Below, in pieces: positions 7,437-15,838 of a stretch of 64,000 nt of DNA. Position 1 is the first letter of the stretch. Every line of letters starts with the position of its first letter. The notes beneath the pieces are model-generated. The model searched no databases, had not been told where the DNA came from, and saw only the letters and a list, made by a program, of their open reading frames with translations. Made by a program: the position numbers and the translations under genes. The DNA is from Acidobacteriota bacterium (GTDB lineage: Bacteria > Acidobacteriota > Terriglobia > Terriglobales > Acidobacteriaceae). The stretch covers positions 1-64,000 of the forward strand of contig JAKATU010000056.1 of the NCBI GenBank assembly GCA_021818585.1, given 5' to 3'.

Positions 7437-10421
7437 TTATTTCCCTGCGGTGATGTGGACGAGCCCATCAGGAGCGCCGTCGGGCATTTTGTAATCGTTA
7501 CGGTTCCATTTGCGCTGGATCTCGACGCCGTTTTGAGGCGTGCGGGTTCCGTTGCGGAAGTTGATGTGCGGCAGCGGATCCGGGCCGCGCTCGGGCAGCG
7601 GCTCGATGCGGACGGGGGTTTCCTTATAGGCGGGGGTGTGGGTTTCGCGATCGGTATGGTCGCCGGTGAGGCGATTGACGCCGTTGTCAGCATGAGTGTT
7701 GAGCGGGAGGTAGACCTCCCTGCCCCGGACGCGGTCGCTGATAAGAACCTGGATGCGGATGCTGCCGTTGCGCGAGGTGACGCGGACCCACTGGCCAGTG
7801 GCGAGGGTGTGCCGGGCGGCGACTTCGCGGGAGATTTCAAGGAACGGGCTGGGCGTTTCTGCGTGGATGCCGGGGACGCGACCGGTCATGTTGGCTTCGT
7901 GGAAGTGCTCGAGGAGTCGGCCGTTGTTGAGGTGCAGATCGTACTCCGTGTCTTCCACTTCGCAGGGCGGATTGTATTGGAGCGGGTAGAGCCGGGCTTT
8001 GCCGTCAGGGAATGCGAAGCCCCTGGTGTAGAGCAGCGGCTGGTCTGTGCCGTCTGCGGCGACGGGCCACTGGAGGGTGTTGTAGCCTTCGAGGCGGTCG
8101 TAATGAATGCCGGCGAAGAGCGGCGCGAGCGACGCGGCCTCGTGCATGATGTCGCCGGGGTGCTGGTAGGTCCAGTTGGCGCCCATCCGGTTGGCGAGGT
8201 CGCGTGTGATGCGCCAGTCGGGGCGGCTGTCACCGAGCGGCGCAAAAACCTGGTAGAGGCGCTGCACGCGGCGTTCCGTGTTGGTGAAGGTGCCTTCTTT
8301 TTCGAGCGATGGACTTGCGGGCAGAACGACATCGGCAAAGCGGCAGGTGGAAGAGAAGAAGATGTCCTGCACTACGAAGAATTCGAGCTTCTCAAAGCCG
8401 CCGCCGACGTAGTTGGCGTTGGAGTCGGCGGCGTACATATCTTCTCCGGCGAGGTACATGGCCTTGAGCTTGCCGTCGTAGATGGCGCGGATCATCTCGT
8501 GGTTGTCGAGGCCTTTTGCGGACGGGATGGGCACGCCCCAGCCCTGCTGGTAGCGGGCGCGGGCTGCAGGGTCGTCGATTTTCTCATAGCCGGGAAACCA
8601 GGTGGGCATGGAGCCCCAGTCGCTTGCTCCCTGCACGTTGTTGTGGCCGCGTAGCGGGTAGGCTCCGGAGCCGGGGCGCATGTAGTTACCGGTGATGAGG
8701 AGCAGGTTGGAGATGGCGGTAGAGGTGTCTGATCCGGAGCAGTGCTGGGTGACGCCCATGGCCCAGAGAACGCACATGGTGGGTGCGGCGGCGATCTCCT
8801 TTGCGACGGCGGTGAGCACGGAGAGCGGGACTCCGCAGGCCTCGGCGGCATACTCCATGGTGAAAGGTTCGAGGCTTGCGGAGTATTCGTAGAGGCCGTT
8901 GACCCAGCGGGCGAGGAAGTCGACTTTGGCGTGGCCATTGTCGAGCATGTAGCGGCTCATGGCCGAGAGCCAGATGAGATCGGTGCCGGGCCTGGGGCGG
9001 AAGAAGATGTCGGCGCGCTCGGCCATCTCATGCTTGCGAATGTCTGCCACGATGAGCTTTTGGCCGCGCAGCTTGTGGGCCTGCTTGACGCGGGTGGCGA
9101 GGACGGGATGAGCTTCCGCGGGGTTGGCGCCGACGATGATGACTAGAGCGGACTGGCCGATGTCGTGGATGGAGCCGGAGTCGCCGCCGTAGCCGACGGT
9201 GCGGAAGAGTCCTTGCGTAGCCGGGGACTGGCAGTAGCGGGAGCAGTTGTCGATGTTGTTGGTGCCAATGACGGCGCGGGCGAACTTCTGCATGAGATAA
9301 CTCTCTTCGTTGGTGCACTTGGACGAAGAGATGACGCCGATGGAATCGGGGCCGTGGGCGGCTTTGATTTCCATGAGGCGGCGGGAGACGAGGTTGAGCG
9401 CTTCGTCCCAGGTGGCCGTGCGGAAGGTGTTGCCTTCGCGAATGAGCGGAGTTTTGATCCGGTCGGGGCTGTTGACGAAGTCCCAGCCAAATTTGCCTTT
9501 GACGCAGGTGGAGATGTCATTGGCGGGCCCGTGAGCAGGCTGGACTTTGAGGATGTGGCGGTCGCGTGTCCAGACGTCGTAGCTGCAACCGACGCCGCAA
9601 TAGGTACAGACGGTTTTAGTGCGGCGGGTGCGGGTTTCGCGCATGGCGGCTTCAGTCTCTGACACTTTCAGAATGGGACCGTAGCCGATCTGCGGCTCGA
9701 CCCCTTTGACGACATCGATCATGTTGTCGATGGCCTGCTGGGGCCAGCGGGTGAGATAGCCGGCCTCGCCGAGCATGGATTTTTCCATGAGCGCATTGCA
9801 GGGGCAGACGGTGACGCAATGACCGCAGGAGACGCAACTGGAGCCTGCGATCTGCGTGCCGCCGTCCCAGAGGACACGGGGATGGTCGCTCTCCCAGTCA
9901 ATGGAGAGCGTTTCATTGACCTGGTAGTTCTGGCAGGCTTCGACACAGCGCCCGCAAAGGATGCACTGGCTGGGATCGTAACGGTAGAAGGGATTGGAGT
10001 GGTCCTGCGGGTAAGGCTTGGGCTTATAGGTGTATTTCTGGTGCTCGACGTGGAGCATGGCCGTGGTGTTGTGGACGGTGCAGTCGCGGTTGTTGTTGTC
10101 ACACACGGTGCAGTAGAGCATGTGGCGCCCGAGGATGCGGTCGAAGGCCTCGTTTTGCGCACGCTGGGCGCGGGGCGTGGCGGTTTCGACGGTTAAGCCG
10201 GGGGTGACGGCGGTGGCGCAGGCGCGAGTGAGTTCGCCGTTGATTTCGACGAGGCAGGTGTCGCAGCTCTGGATGGGGCCGAGGTGGGGTTCGTAGCAGA
10301 CCTGCGGAAGCTGGATGGCCGCGCGATTGAGAGCGTCGATGAGGCGCTCACCGGAGTGGGCTTCGAGGGAGGCGCCGTTGATCTGGATCTGGCAGGGCTG
10401 TGCGGAGGGTGTGGGATCCAT
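7437..10421 (-). CDS. molybdopterin formate dehydrogenase-like alpha subunit (FdhF/YrhE type)
   Basis: A 994-residue cytoplasmic oxidoreductase. Cofactor sites in order: N-terminal [2Fe-2S] domain (Cys42, 53, 56, 68); NuoG-like site (Cys104, 107, 114 with nearby His); two ferredoxin clusters (Cys153-156-159-163 and Cys196-199-202-206); then the catalytic molybdopterin domain with its own [4Fe-4S] site (Cys272, 275, 279, 306) and a C-terminal MGD-binding domain. The Mo/W ligand is Cys397 in SRYCQSPA, not selenocysteine, followed by Gln398 where classical formate dehydrogenases have His. The reaction expected for the family is formate to CO2 with an iron-sulfur electron path. No NADH-binding subunit or fdhD lies in the window, so the acceptor is unknown. 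ATG 10421 is preceded by GAGGA. Confidence 0.87.
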   Translation of the reverse strand: MDPTPSAQPCQIQINGASLEAHSGERLIDALNRAAIQLPQVCYEPHLGPIQSCDTCLVEINGELTRACATAVTPGLTVETATPRAQRAQNEAFDRILGRHMLYCTVCDNNNRDCTVHNTTAMLHVEHQKYTYKPKPYPQDHSNPFYRYDPSQCILCGRCVEACQNYQVNETLSIDWESDHPRVLWDGGTQIAGSSCVSCGHCVTVCPCNALMEKSMLGEAGYLTRWPQQAIDNMIDVVKGVEPQIGYGPILKVSETEAAMRETRTRRTKTVCTYCGVGCSYDVWTRDRHILKVQPAHGPANDISTCVKGKFGWDFVNSPDRIKTPLIREGNTFRTATWDEALNLVSRRLMEIKAAHGPDSIGVISSSKCTNEESYLMQKFARAVIGTNNIDNCSRYCQSPATQGLFRTVGYGGDSGSIHDIGQSALVIIVGANPAEAHPVLATRVKQAHKLRGQKLIVADIRKHEMAERADIFFRPRPGTDLIWLSAMSRYMLDNGHAKVDFLARWVNGLYEYSASLEPFTMEYAAEACGVPLSVLTAVAKEIAAAPTMCVLWAMGVTQHCSGSDTSTAISNLLLITGNYMRPGSGAYPLRGHNNVQGASDWGSMPTWFPGYEKIDDPAARARYQQGWGVPIPSAKGLDNHEMIRAIYDGKLKAMYLAGEDMYAADSNANYVGGGFEKLEFFVVQDIFFSSTCRFADVVLPASPSLEKEGTFTNTERRVQRLYQVFAPLGDSRPDWRITRDLANRMGANWTYQHPGDIMHEAASLAPLFAGIHYDRLEGYNTLQWPVAADGTDQPLLYTRGFAFPDGKARLYPLQYNPPCEVEDTEYDLHLNNGRLLEHFHEANMTGRVPGIHAETPSPFLEISREVAARHTLATGQWVRVTSRNGSIRIQVLISDRVRGREVYLPLNTHADNGVNRLTGDHTDRETHTPAYKETPVRIEPLPERGPDPLPHINFRNGTRTPQNGVEIQRKWNRNDYKMPDGAPDGLVHITAGK

Positions 10422-10533
10422 GGGTCCTCGTCAGGCGGTAAGAGCGTTGCAGGGGAATTCGGCGAACAATGTTTTGGATGCAGGGGCAACGATAGGAGGT
10501 TACAACAACGATGGCAAGTGCCGTGAGCGATGC

Positions 10534-10574
10534 AAAAGAAAGGCCTCTCAGCATGGTGGATCTGCTGAGAGACC
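10534..10574 (-). terminator. intrinsic terminator of the carboxypeptidase-regulatory-domain gene
   Basis: CTCTCAGCA (10545-10553) pairs with TGCTGAGAG (10563-10571), extended by two outer G-C pairs. On the minus strand it is followed by TTTCTTTTGC. It lies about 20 bases past the stop codon of the gene that ends at 10595 and separates that gene from the dehydrogenase operon. Confidence 0.75.
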
Positions 10575-10594
10575 GCTGGTTTTGAAGCGCGCGA

Positions 10595-11749
10595 CTATTT
10601 TGCGTTGGCCGGCAGGTTGCTGGTGAGCGCCTTGGAGAGGAATTCGCGGAGGACGTTCTCGAGTGCGTCTCCTGCGACGAGGATGCCGCCGTCACGCATG
10701 GTGATGCTGAAGGAGCGATCCTGCGGGGAGTGGTAGAGATTGGAGATGCCCGCGGCGGTGAAGTCGCCGAGCACAGCGGCGTAGCCGGGCTGCCAGTGGC
10801 CGTTGTCTCCCTTGGACACGACGGCGGAACGAAGCGAATACCAGAGGCGCGAGCCGAAGCTGCCGGTTCCCTTGTAAAAGTAGCGCGGATCCTGATGGAA
10901 GAGGACCGGATAGATGCCTTCGCCAAAGATGCGCGAGATGTTGGAGTCAGCATAGGAGGCGCCGAAGCGCTTGCCGTAGCCGGACCAGCCGGTTCCGTAG
11001 CCGGGATAGATGTTCTGCTCCTGCTCCATGCCGGCGACGGCTGCAGCGACGCCGAAGATGAAGGGGTCACGGATGGTGCGCAGGGTGAGCTTCATCTTGA
11101 GTTTGGGCGTAAGCGGCGCGGGGTTGGGCACATAGCTGGTGAAGAAGTCGGGAATGATGCCGAGAACGCGCTGTTTTTCTTCCTGCTTGACCTGATGGGT
11201 AGCCAGCGCAACGGTGGAGCCGTAGACAGTAACGGTGGTGGTGGCCTTGGGGAGCGGAATCTCCGTAATGTCGATGTGGTAGACCTCACCCTGGCCGAGC
11301 ACGATGAGTGGCGAGGTGGTGGTGAGGTAGTCGCGCGCGGAGGCCTGCACGTTGTAGTTACCCGCTCTCAGGCCGGTGATGCGGAAGTTGCCCTGGGCGT
11401 CGGTTTTGCCGGCGATGGCCTGCGCCAGCCCGGTGCCGTAGACGCGCAGCGGGGCGTTTGGCAGGGGCTCTCCGGCCGGGCTCTCCAGCGTGCCGGTGAT
11501 GACGGCGCCTGGCAGCGCCTGCGGGGCGCTCTTTGTCGCGGTTCCCGGGGCGTTGGGTAGTGCGGCAACGGCGGCGGGGGCTTCTGCGCGGAGGCTTGCA
11601 GGAAGTAAAAGTAAAAGCACAAGAATCGGCCAGAAAGAACAGAAAGTAAGGGCCTTATGGCAAGTCTTACAACGTGAGCTGCGACTGGTGATCGTACTAC
11701 GTCGGTGACGGGCACACGAATGGGGGGCTTCGAGGGGTTCACGAAACAT
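10595..11749 (-). CDS. exported protein with carboxypeptidase-regulatory-like domain
   Basis: About 384 residues. The start chosen (ATG 11749, preceded by AAAGG) puts a long basic N-region before a hydrophobic core (ILVLLLLLPASLRA), a probable signal peptide. Residues around 80-160 form a carboxypeptidase-regulatory beta-sandwich (GAVITGTLESPAGEPLP then LRAGNYNVQASARDY), the domain acidobacteria often attach to cell-surface and TonB-type proteins. The rest, with aromatic-rich PVLFHQDPRYFYKG, is of unknown function and recurs in acidobacterial surface proteins. No catalytic motif is visible. The frame extends to a TTG at 11815 without a better ribosome site. A terminator follows it, so it is transcribed separately from the dehydrogenase genes. 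Confidence 0.7.
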   Translation of the reverse strand: MFREPLEAPHSCARHRRSTITSRSSRCKTCHKALTFCSFWPILVLLLLLPASLRAEAPAAVAALPNAPGTATKSAPQALPGAVITGTLESPAGEPLPNAPLRVYGTGLAQAIAGKTDAQGNFRITGLRAGNYNVQASARDYLTTTSPLIVLGQGEVYHIDITEIPLPKATTTVTVYGSTVALATHQVKQEEKQRVLGIIPDFFTSYVPNPAPLTPKLKMKLTLRTIRDPFIFGVAAAVAGMEQEQNIYPGYGTGWSGYGKRFGASYADSNISRIFGEGIYPVLFHQDPRYFYKGTGSFGSRLWYSLRSAVVSKGDNGHWQPGYAAVLGDFTAAGISNLYHSPQDRSFSITMRDGGILVAGDALENVLREFLSKALTSNLPANAK

Positions 11750-11954
11750 AACCTTTAGATGCAGAAAAGCGGCATACGTAACTAGAAATTTCTCCAGTAA
11801 GTCTATTGTTTTCAATTATGTCGAGAATGTCATGGATGTCAATTCCGTCATCTTTCTGTGGAAAAGCAGTGAAGTATCGGAGAGCCCGGCGGCTGGAGTG
11901 GCGCGCATCATCCTAAGGAAGAGGTTTTCCTAAGAAAACGAACTTGGAGGCGGC

Positions 11955-12938
11955 ATGGAATACGTCAATCTTGGCTCAACCGGACTGAAGGTTTCGCGGA
12001 TTTGCCTGGGCACGATGACCTATGGCTCAAAGAAGTGGCGGGAGTGGGTGCTGGAGGAAGAAGAAAGCCGACCATTCATTCGGCGTGCTCTGGAAGCGGG
12101 AATCAATTTCTTCGATACGGCGGATATTTATTCGCTGGGGGTGAGCGAAGAGATTCTGGGGCGCGCGTTGAAGGATTTTGGTCCGTCACGGGACCGGGTG
12201 GTGATCGCCACGAAGGTGTTCAATGCGATGGGAGATGACGTAAACCAGCGGGGCTTGTCGCGAAAGCACATTATGCACGCGATTGACGACAGCCTGCGAC
12301 GGCTGGGCACAGATTACGTGGACCTCTACCAGATTCACCGCTTCGACCCGACGACGCCGATTGAGGAGACGATGGAAGCGCTGAACGACGTGGTGCGCGC
12401 GGGCAAGGCGCTGTATCTGGGGGCGAGTTCAATGTATGCGTGGCAGTTTCAACAGATGCTGCATGTCGCCGACTCGATGGGGCTGGCGCGGTTTGTAACG
12501 ATGCAGAACCACTACAACCTGGTGTACCGCGAGGAAGAGCGGGAGATGATTCCGCTTTGCGAGGCGGAAGGGGTCGGGCTGATTCCGTGGAGCCCGCTGG
12601 CGCGGGGGTTTGTGATGGGCAACCGGACGCGGGGCGGCAAGGGTGAGACGATTCGCGCGAAGACCGATGACTTTGCGCAGGGGCTTTACTATCGCGACTC
12701 GGACTTTACGGTGGTGGAGCGGATTACCGAGGTAGCGAAAGAGCGTGGCGTGAGCAATGCGCAGGTGGCGCTGGCGTGGATGCTGGGCAAACCGGGGATT
12801 ACGTCGCCGATTATTGGAGCGAGCAAGATGAACCACCTGGATGACCTTCTGAGTGCGCTGGATGTTCACCTGACGGAAAAGGAAGTGGCGCGGCTGGAGG
12901 AGCCTTATGAGCCGCATCCGGTTTTGGGCCATAAATAA
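11955..12938 (+). CDS. aldo/keto reductase
   Basis: A 327-residue NADPH-dependent oxidoreductase with an (alpha/beta)8 barrel. The catalytic tetrad is intact: Asp54 and Tyr59 (FFDTADIYS), Lys87 (ATKVF) and His128 (YQIHRF). The cofactor region near the C-terminus reads PIIGASKMNHLDD. The ending PYEPHPVLGHK resembles the YajO/YghZ-like subgroup that reduces small aldehydes. Substrate cannot be told. The start has a strong ribosome site (GGAGG, 6 bases before ATG). A strong terminator follows 30 bp after the stop, so it is monocistronic. Confidence 0.9.
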   Translation: MEYVNLGSTGLKVSRICLGTMTYGSKKWREWVLEEEESRPFIRRALEAGINFFDTADIYSLGVSEEILGRALKDFGPSRDRVVIATKVFNAMGDDVNQRGLSRKHIMHAIDDSLRRLGTDYVDLYQIHRFDPTTPIEETMEALNDVVRAGKALYLGASSMYAWQFQQMLHVADSMGLARFVTMQNHYNLVYREEEREMIPLCEAEGVGLIPWSPLARGFVMGNRTRGGKGETIRAKTDDFAQGLYYRDSDFTVVERITEVAKERGVSNAQVALAWMLGKPGITSPIIGASKMNHLDDLLSALDVHLTEKEVARLEEPYEPHPVLGHK

Positions 12939-12970
12939 CTTTTGTCGCATAAGTATGTGCAGCAGAACCG

Positions 12971-12996
12971 GGGCCGCGACTGAAGCGGCCCTTTTT
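12971..12996 (+). terminator. intrinsic terminator of the aldo/keto reductase gene
   Basis: GGGCCGC (12971-12977) and GCGGCCC (12985-12991) form a perfect stem with a 7-base loop, followed directly by five T. This is a textbook intrinsic terminator. It also shows that the next gene does not start at the upstream ATG at 12907, which would place the terminator inside its coding region. Confidence 0.9.
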
Positions 12997-13035
12997 GTTA
13001 AGTTGAGAGTGACGAATTCCTTTGGAAAGCTGGGT

Positions 13036-13635
13036 GTGGTGCGGGAGTCGAAACCAAAGCAGATTTTTCGACCGTGGATATGGTTTGCGGCTGCTTTGGC
13101 GGCCTTCGCAATTTTTGTACTGGTGGCGGTGTTTGGATCGGCGTTTGCGGTGCTCGTGTATCTGTACTTGCTTATGCCGCTTGGGGTGTCGGCGGTGCTG
13201 GCCGTCGGGCTCCTGCTGGCAAAGCGGCATACGTTGTCGATTCTGATCGCGACGGTGGTGTTCTGCGGGGTGACTTTACTGCTGTTCCAGAACGCGGATG
13301 CCGTGAAGGACATAGCGCGATGGCGTCTTTATGGGGCAAAGTATCAGCGGCGGGTGCTTGCCGAGCCGCAGCCAGCCGAGCAACTGAAGCATGTGGAGTG
13401 GGATGGATGGGGATTTGCCGGAATGGATACTACGGTCTACCTGGTTTTTGATCCTTCGAACTCTTTGGCGGTGGCGGCGAGCCGGCACTCGTCGGGCAAA
13501 TTTGCGGGGATTCCCTGCCCGGTTGCATCTGTGCGGCGGCTCGCCCGCGAGTGGTATGCGGTGGAGTTTTACACCGGTGAGATATGGAATGAGTGCGAGG
13601 AAAAGCCGGCTCCAGACGCAAAAACGCCCCGATGA
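13036..13635 (+). CDS. hypothetical membrane protein
   Basis: About 199 residues with three hydrophobic helices within the first 85 residues, then a soluble domain of about 110 residues rich in charged and aromatic residues (KHVEWDGWGFAGMDTTVYLVF). It is probably an inner-membrane protein with the soluble part on one face. I do not recognise a family. The frame is open from 12907, but the terminator at 12971-12996 rules that start out. GTG 13036 has GGAAAG six bases upstream; GTG 13009 is possible. The last bases overlap a hairpin shared with the convergent gene to the right. Confidence 0.6.
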   Translation: MVRESKPKQIFRPWIWFAAALAAFAIFVLVAVFGSAFAVLVYLYLLMPLGVSAVLAVGLLLAKRHTLSILIATVVFCGVTLLLFQNADAVKDIARWRLYGAKYQRRVLAEPQPAEQLKHVEWDGWGFAGMDTTVYLVFDPSNSLAVAASRHSSGKFAGIPCPVASVRRLAREWYAVEFYTGEIWNECEEKPAPDAKTPR

Positions 13636-13657
13636 CTGATTGAGGCATCGAGGCGTT
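13623..13657. terminator. bidirectional terminator between convergent genes
   Basis: AACGCC-C-CGATG (13623-13634) pairs with CATCG-A-GGCGTT (13646-13657) with one mismatch. On the minus strand a T-run follows (GGCGTTTTTGCG), and on the plus strand GCGGGCTTTT follows. It overlaps the stop codon of the membrane-protein gene and sits 9 bases from the stop of the Met-rich protein gene. Confidence 0.75.
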
Positions 13658-13665
13658 GCGGGCTT

Positions 13666-14184
13666 TTAGAGCTTGAAGTGGAACATGGCGATCTTGCCGT
13701 TGACCGAGACCTTGACCTCATAGCTGCCGTCCATGAGGTGGACATTATTGCCGAAATGCGTGGTGGCAGGCCCCTTGCCGCGAACCTCCATGCGGGTTAC
13801 GGGGAGGGTCATCCACTTGTGCATACTCATCATGTTACCCATCTTGCCGCCCATCATTCCGCCCATGGTCATGCGATACCAGATTTGGACGTGCGCATGT
13901 TCGACGGGCTTGCCATCCTTCTTGATGAAGACAACCATGTGATGGTTGGGGTGCATGGGACTGTTCATGGTTTCCGGCATGGCGCCGCCTTCGCGCTGCA
14001 TCGGTGCGTTCATTCCCATGAAGCCTTCGGCGGGCAGGATTTTCAGGTTGACGGAGAATGGTCCAGCCATCCTGGTTTTGCTGATTTGAGCTTGTGCGGC
14101 ATTCGGTACGACCAGAGCAGCGATGGCGAAAACCATGGCGGCTGCGAAGGAAAGGCGGACAGAGAGTTTGCGTCGCATCATCAT
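13666..14184 (-). CDS. exported Met/His-rich protein, probable metal binding
   Basis: A 172-residue secreted protein. A Sec signal peptide spans residues 1 to about 32, with likely cleavage after AQA. The mature part carries dense Met/His runs, including MTMGGMMGGKMGNMMSMHKW and PMHPNHHMV, of the kind that bind Cu(I) or other soft metals in the periplasm. The fold ends with a beta-rich stretch (YEVKVSVNGKIAMFHF). A role in metal handling is inferred from composition only. No copper pump, oxidase or chaperone gene adjoins it. The ATG is preceded by GAGGAGAC. It is convergent with the membrane protein on its left. Confidence 0.7.
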   Translation of the reverse strand: MMMRRKLSVRLSFAAAMVFAIAALVVPNAAQAQISKTRMAGPFSVNLKILPAEGFMGMNAPMQREGGAMPETMNSPMHPNHHMVVFIKKDGKPVEHAHVQIWYRMTMGGMMGGKMGNMMSMHKWMTLPVTRMEVRGKGPATTHFGNNVHLMDGSYEVKVSVNGKIAMFHFKL

Positions 14185-14355
14185 TTGTTAAGTCTCCTCA
14201 AAGCCTTGGATTGACAGGGACTTGCTGCCGGCATGCTCTCGGTGGAGATAACGGCAGTTCATGATACGTCTTCCCTGACCTGAGATGGGATGCAGTTCCA
14301 GGATTTTCAGATGGAAGGGTTGCCTTGATAGACCGCAAAGAGTTGGTGCGACATG

Positions 14356-14392
14356 AAAAAAGCGGCAGGAGGGATTTTGCTGATCTGCCGCT
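14356..14392 (-). terminator. intrinsic terminator of the homoserine dehydrogenase gene
   Basis: AGCGGCAG (14361-14368) is the reverse complement of CTGCCGCT (14385-14392). On the minus strand the stem is followed by TTTTTTC. It lies about 30 bases past the hom stop codon. Confidence 0.8.
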
Positions 14393-14421
14393 CCCGGGAT
14401 GAAAGGCGTGCTCCGCCGAAA

Positions 14422-15675
14422 TCAGGCGACTACCGAGGGCTCGGGCTCGAGAATCTGGAGGTCGAGCGGCGGTTCGGCCTGCCAATCGGCGTTCTGCATC
14501 CTGGCGAGGGCGAGTTTAAGGCGCGAGTTGACGCATGGCTCGGTGGTAACGACGAAGGGGAGCTTGTCCTTGCCGAAACCGGAGCGCTGGAAGAGCGAAT
14601 CGATGTTGATGCCCTGCGCGGCCATGGCTCCTGCAATCTCCGCGACGATGCCAGGGCGGTCTTTTACGATGAAGCGGATGTAGTGGCGGAGCTCAAACTC
14701 GCCGGTGACAGCGGCGGGAGCAATCTGCACGGCGCGCGGGGCGGTGCCCGCGGCGATGGCGCGGAGATCGGAAACGACAGCAACGGCGGTAGGGTTGCCG
14801 CCTGCTCCGTGGCCTGAAAAGACGACGTCTCCTCCGTACTGGCCGCTCATGAGGACCATGTTTTCGGTTCCGCGGGACCACGCGAGCGGCGAGTTGAATG
14901 GCACGAGCATGGGGCCGACCAGCGCGACCAGGTTGCCGTTGCGAACATCCGCGCGGGCTACGGGGCGGATGGTGCAGCCGAGATCCTTGGCGTAAGCGAA
15001 GTCGATGGCGCCAACCTGGCGGATGCTCTGGCAGTTGATTTCGTCGGGGGATACATTGGCGCCGAGCGCGAGACGCGCGAGGATAACGAGCTTGGAGCGT
15101 GCGTCGAAACCGTCTACGTCCTCGGTGGGGTCGGCTTCGGCGTAACCGCGGCGCTGGGCTTCGGCGAGCTCTTCGGCGTATTCAGCGCCATGTTCCATCC
15201 GGCTGAGGATGAAGTTGGAGGTTCCGTTGAGAATGCCCTCAATGCGGGTGATGTTGTCCCCGGCCAGGCCGTGCTGGAGGCCTGGAATGACGGGGATTCC
15301 ACCGGCCACGGCTGCGCCGTAGAGCAGATGTCCGCCGCTTTCACGGGCGATGGATTCGAGCTCGATTCCGTGCAGTGCGATGAGCTTTTTGTTGGCCGTG
15401 ACTACGGATTTGCCGGCTTCGAGGGCGCGGCGGACGCTGTCATGCGCAGGATTGAGGCCGCCGATGAGTTCCACGATGATGTCCGCTTCAGAAGCGAGGA
15501 CGGCATCGAGATCCTCGGTCCAGATGACGGACGGGAGCCAGTCCACGCGCTTGCGGGCCACGTTGCGGTTGTAGACGTGGGTGAGCGCGAGGCCGGGCAG
15601 ATTGCGTTCACTGAGGATGCGCGCGGCAGAAGCGCCTACGGTTCCGAATCCGAGGATGGCGACTTTAAGAGGCAA
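14422..15675 (-). CDS. hom: homoserine dehydrogenase
   Basis: Reduces aspartate semialdehyde to homoserine with NAD(P)H, the branch point to threonine and methionine. About 417 residues: an N-terminal Rossmann domain with GFGTVG, the catalytic domain with the signature region NGTSNFILSRM, followed by AQRRGYAEADPTEDVDG, and a C-terminal ACT domain (from RFIVKDRPGIVAEIAGAM) that normally binds threonine for feedback inhibition. The frame is open to GTG 15714, which has no ribosome site. TTG 15675 (PLKVAILGFG) has GGAG seven bases upstream and begins just before the nucleotide-binding strand, so I prefer it. It is divergent from the LacI gene and followed by its own terminator. Confidence 0.92.
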   Translation of the reverse strand: MPLKVAILGFGTVGASAARILSERNLPGLALTHVYNRNVARKRVDWLPSVIWTEDLDAVLASEADIIVELIGGLNPAHDSVRRALEAGKSVVTANKKLIALHGIELESIARESGGHLLYGAAVAGGIPVIPGLQHGLAGDNITRIEGILNGTSNFILSRMEHGAEYAEELAEAQRRGYAEADPTEDVDGFDARSKLVILARLALGANVSPDEINCQSIRQVGAIDFAYAKDLGCTIRPVARADVRNGNLVALVGPMLVPFNSPLAWSRGTENMVLMSGQYGGDVVFSGHGAGGNPTAVAVVSDLRAIAAGTAPRAVQIAPAAVTGEFELRHYIRFIVKDRPGIVAEIAGAMAAQGINIDSLFQRSGFGKDKLPFVVTTEPCVNSRLKLALARMQNADWQAEPPLDLQILEPEPSVVA

Positions 15676-15838
15676 TGCGAAACTCCGGGACAATTTGGAG
15701 AAAGTTATTACCACTATATGGCAAGCGGGACGCCGGGAAGGTCGCGGGGAGGCAAGAAGGTTTTTCTATTGCTCTTTTTATGCCTGATGACAGACACTTC
15801 CAGACATGACGCGCCGTAAGCTCAACAGGGACAAAGCG

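Noticed and set aside
12907-13008. Upstream ATG for the membrane protein at 13036
   Set aside because: An intrinsic terminator (12971-12996) would lie inside the coding region and the start overlaps the aldo/keto reductase gene.
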